A DNA stretch of 64,000 nucleotides from Halorubrum rubrum. Its GTDB lineage: Archaea; Halobacteriota; Halobacteria; Halobacteriales; Haloferacaceae. The stretch lies in contig NZ_JANHDM010000007.1 of NCBI RefSeq assembly GCF_024494685.1, positions 1 through 64,000 of the forward strand. The letters run 5' to 3'. Every line of letters starts with the position of its first letter. Within the stretch, counting starts at the first letter, position 1. Below the pieces are notes generated by a model, which did no database searches, was not told where the DNA came from, and was given only the letters and a program-made list of their open reading frames with translations. Below, one piece after another: positions 62,425 to 64,000 of this stretch. The position numbers were made by a program, and so were the translations under genes.

Positions 62425-62740
62425 AGAACGGTGTCGTTGCTGGTGCGGAGAACGTCTCCAAAGCCCCAGTCGTGAGAACTCGCGCGGCTTGCTGCGGTCC
62501 TCAGTCGTTCGCTCCGCTCACTCCTTTCGGTCCTTGCTGCGCCGTGCTTCGTCCTCACGACTGCCCCTTTGAGTCCCACCCGACCGCTACCGCCCCGCAC
62601 CTCACGCCTCCCCAACCTCGTTGCTCGCGCGTTCGCGCTCGCAACTCCCTCGCGTTCCGGTCGCGGGCCGCCGGCCCGCTCCCGGGCGCGCCACCACACC
62701 GCGAATCTCCCGCTTCTTCACCTGTACTGACCGGATCGGG
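62425..62740 (+). repeat. Dispersed structured repeat, copy 4
   Basis: CTCCAAAGCCCCAGTCGTGAG, a loop with Ser/Arg-like shadow sequence, CTCACGACTGCCCCTTTGAG, CACCTCACGCCTCCCCAACC and CTTCACCTGTACTGACCGG follow in the same order as in copy 3. A TATA-like GCTTATAAAACGG (62386-62398) lies upstream and has no gene of its own. No ORF here is convincing. Confidence 0.7.
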
Positions 62741-62790
62741 ATCGACACGTCTCCATCCGTGAGGACTCCAACGGTCCTCCTTTTCCTAGG

Positions 62791-63519
62791 TCAGTTCATC
62801 AGTTCGCCGCCGTTCACGTTCAGCGTCTCGCCGGTGACGAACCCCGCGTCGCGGAGGTAGGCGGCCGCCTCCGCGATGTCCTCGGGTCGACCGAAGCGGT
62901 CGACGGGGATCGCCTCGAGCTGTTCGCGCTCCTCCTCCGGCGTCCGGTCGCCGGTCATGTCCGTCTCGACGTGGCCGGGCGCGATCGCGTTCACCCGTAC
63001 CTCGGGTGCGAAGTCGGCGGCGTGGCTGCGGGTGAGGGAGACGAGCGCCCCCTTCGAGGCGGCGTAGTGACACTCGATCGGCGCGCCGGTGTGCGCGAGG
63101 ATGGAGGAGACGTTCGTGACCGAGGGGTCGTCCGCGGAGTCGCGGAGGTGCGGCAGCGCCGCCTTCGTTACGTTGAACGCGGAGTTGACGTTCACGTCCA
63201 TGACCCGGTCGAAGTCAGCCGGATCCAGGTTCTCGGTGTACACGTGCTGGTCGATCCCGGCGTTGTTGACGACGTGGTCGACGCCGTCGAACGCGTCGGC
63301 GGCGGTCTCGATCAGCCGCGCGGCGGCCTCGGGATCCGAGACGTCCGCCCCGACGACGACCGCTTCCTGCCCGCGATCCCGGATCTCGGCCGCGACCGAC
63401 TCGGCGGCCGCCTCGCTCGTGTGGTAGTTGACGGCGACGTCGTAGCCGTCCTCGGCGAACCGAAGCGCGATCCCGCGACCGATCCCCCGCGACGACCCCG
63501 TCACGACTGCGGTTGGCAT
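62791..63519 (-). CDS. SDR-family oxidoreductase, FabG-like
   Basis: A 242-residue short-chain dehydrogenase. The NAD(P) loop is VTGSSRGIGRGIALRFA (about 6-22), VNNAGID follows, the catalytic Ser is in NVSSILAHTG, and HYAASKGALVSLTRSH holds Tyr and Lys. The end VTGETLNVNGGELMN is typical of 3-oxoacyl-ACP reductase-like SDRs. The Arg/Ser next to the loop suggest NADPH use. The physiological substrate in an archaeon without standard fatty acid synthesis is uncertain. Confidence 0.88.
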   Translation of the reverse strand: MPTAVVTGSSRGIGRGIALRFAEDGYDVAVNYHTSEAAAESVAAEIRDRGQEAVVVGADVSDPEAAARLIETAADAFDGVDHVVNNAGIDQHVYTENLDPADFDRVMDVNVNSAFNVTKAALPHLRDSADDPSVTNVSSILAHTGAPIECHYAASKGALVSLTRSHAADFAPEVRVNAIAPGHVETDMTGDRTPEEEREQLEAIPVDRFGRPEDIAEAAAYLRDAGFVTGETLNVNGGELMN

Positions 63520-63596
63520 GTCTCTCCTGTCCGAGCCGAGCGACTTCGTCCTTCCGGACCCGGCGAGGGAGGGATCGAGGTGCGACGGTTCATGAC

Positions 63597-64000
63597 CTAC
63601 CGAACCCGGCCCACCGTCACCTCGAAGGGGACGAGTTCGACGCGCTCGTACTCGCCCTCGCGCATCGCCGAGACCACGTCGCGACCCATCTCCCGCCAGC
63701 GGCCGCGGAGGTCGTCGTACGCCGCCGGCGACAGGGCCGCTTGAAGCTCCTCGCGGTGGTCCTCCAGGCCCGCGCCGGACGCCTTCCGGGCGGCCGACTC
63801 GAGGGAGAGATCGGCGTACGGCGGGGCCGTCCGCTTCTCGTGGAGGTACCGTCGGGTTCGGACGTCGACGAGCCCGGCGTCCGCGAACAGCGACTCGACG
63901 CGGTCGCCGAGCGCCACGTCGGTCGCCGCGCCCGCGAGGTACGCCTCCCGCGCCTCCCGCTCGAGGTCGGCCTCGGCCTCGACCGTCGAGGCGACGGCCA
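63597..64000 (-). CDS. Methyltransferase-like protein, C-terminal part, cut by window edge
   Basis: The frame is open to the right edge; 133 residues are visible. GDRVESLFADAGLVDVRTRR is the late strand of a class I SAM-dependent methyltransferase, followed by a helical C-terminal extension ending VELVPFEVTVGRVR. The SAM-binding motifs lie beyond the window, so the assignment rests on the C-terminal half only. It is upstream of and codirectional with the SDR gene. Confidence 0.6.
   Translation of the reverse strand, partial: AVASTVEAEADLEREAREAYLAGAATDVALGDRVESLFADAGLVDVRTRRYLHEKRTAPPYADLSLESAARKASGAGLEDHREELQAALSPAAYDDLRGRWREMGRDVVSAMREGEYERVELVPFEVTVGRVR

Noticed and set aside
1-64000. CRISPR array
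   Set aside because: No regular repeat-spacer pattern was seen; the only tandem array (61072-61137) has no spacers.

Overview
The window comes from an extremely halophilic archaeon (class Halobacteria). The evidence is high GC with strong G/C at third codon positions, very acidic proteins, many TATA-box promoters about 27 nt before start codons (leaderless genes), and haloarchaeal marker genes (Hef, salactin, pantoate kinase, SRP54, Tfx, PolX with PHP domain). A Halorubrum-like or Haloferacales relative is plausible, but the species cannot be fixed from sequence alone.

Layout. 1-11.8 kb is mostly core genome after the cut end of an IS6-type transposase gene: Hef, an MBL hydrolase, an AstE-like deacylase, Tfx, a TRAM protein, a SWIM protein, a BKACE enzyme, PurL, and an ABC ATPase behind a perfect palindromic operator that resembles a metal-regulator site. 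12-30 kb is an accessory zone with lower GC and much decay. It holds a TnpB element with its right-end hairpin, a nucleotidyltransferase relic, a second TnpB relic, two CPBP proteases, a HemG-like flavodoxin followed by a frameshifted membrane gene, a truncated UspA, a P1B-4-type metal ATPase, TspO, archease facing a frameshifted rtcB, a phosphoribosyltransferase, Hsp20, an IS6-type transposase relic, and a DUF433/DUF5615 toxin-antitoxin pair between direct repeats.

27-36 kb is a cell-surface secretion locus. Two small secreted proteins with SipW-type signal peptides share a palindrome upstream. A winged-helix membrane regulator follows, then a large anchored surface protein, a rhomboid-like protease, an ER-type (Ser/His) signal peptidase and a DUF5305 membrane protein. 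Together these look like a haloarchaeal counterpart of the bacterial TasA/SipW matrix-fibre system. It ends at tRNA-Gln(TTG), whose 3' end is duplicated 100 bp downstream, the mark of an integration site.

36.8-44.4 kb holds an FAD oxidoreductase, the actin homologue salactin translationally coupled to a protein with an archaellum FlaD/E-like domain, a PAP2 phosphatase, a zinc-ribbon membrane protein, pantoate kinase, and a SufS-SufU fusion. 44.5-52.5 kb is a catabolic island for D-amino acids: DgcA-like and DgcN-like proteins (D-glutamate to N-acetyl-L-glutamate), a second enolase-superfamily enzyme, two N-acyl-D-amino-acid deacylases and an M20 amidohydrolase, in two divergent transcription units. 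52.5-64 kb returns to core genes: SRP54, an MFS transporter, an NhaC antiporter, PolX with a Mut7-C protein, an aminotransferase, an SDR and a cut methyltransferase.

A dispersed structured repeat of about 200-390 bp occurs four times (about 7.8, 30.4, 57.6 and 62.5 kb), always between genes. It has a conserved tandem motif and a long stem whose loop differs between copies.
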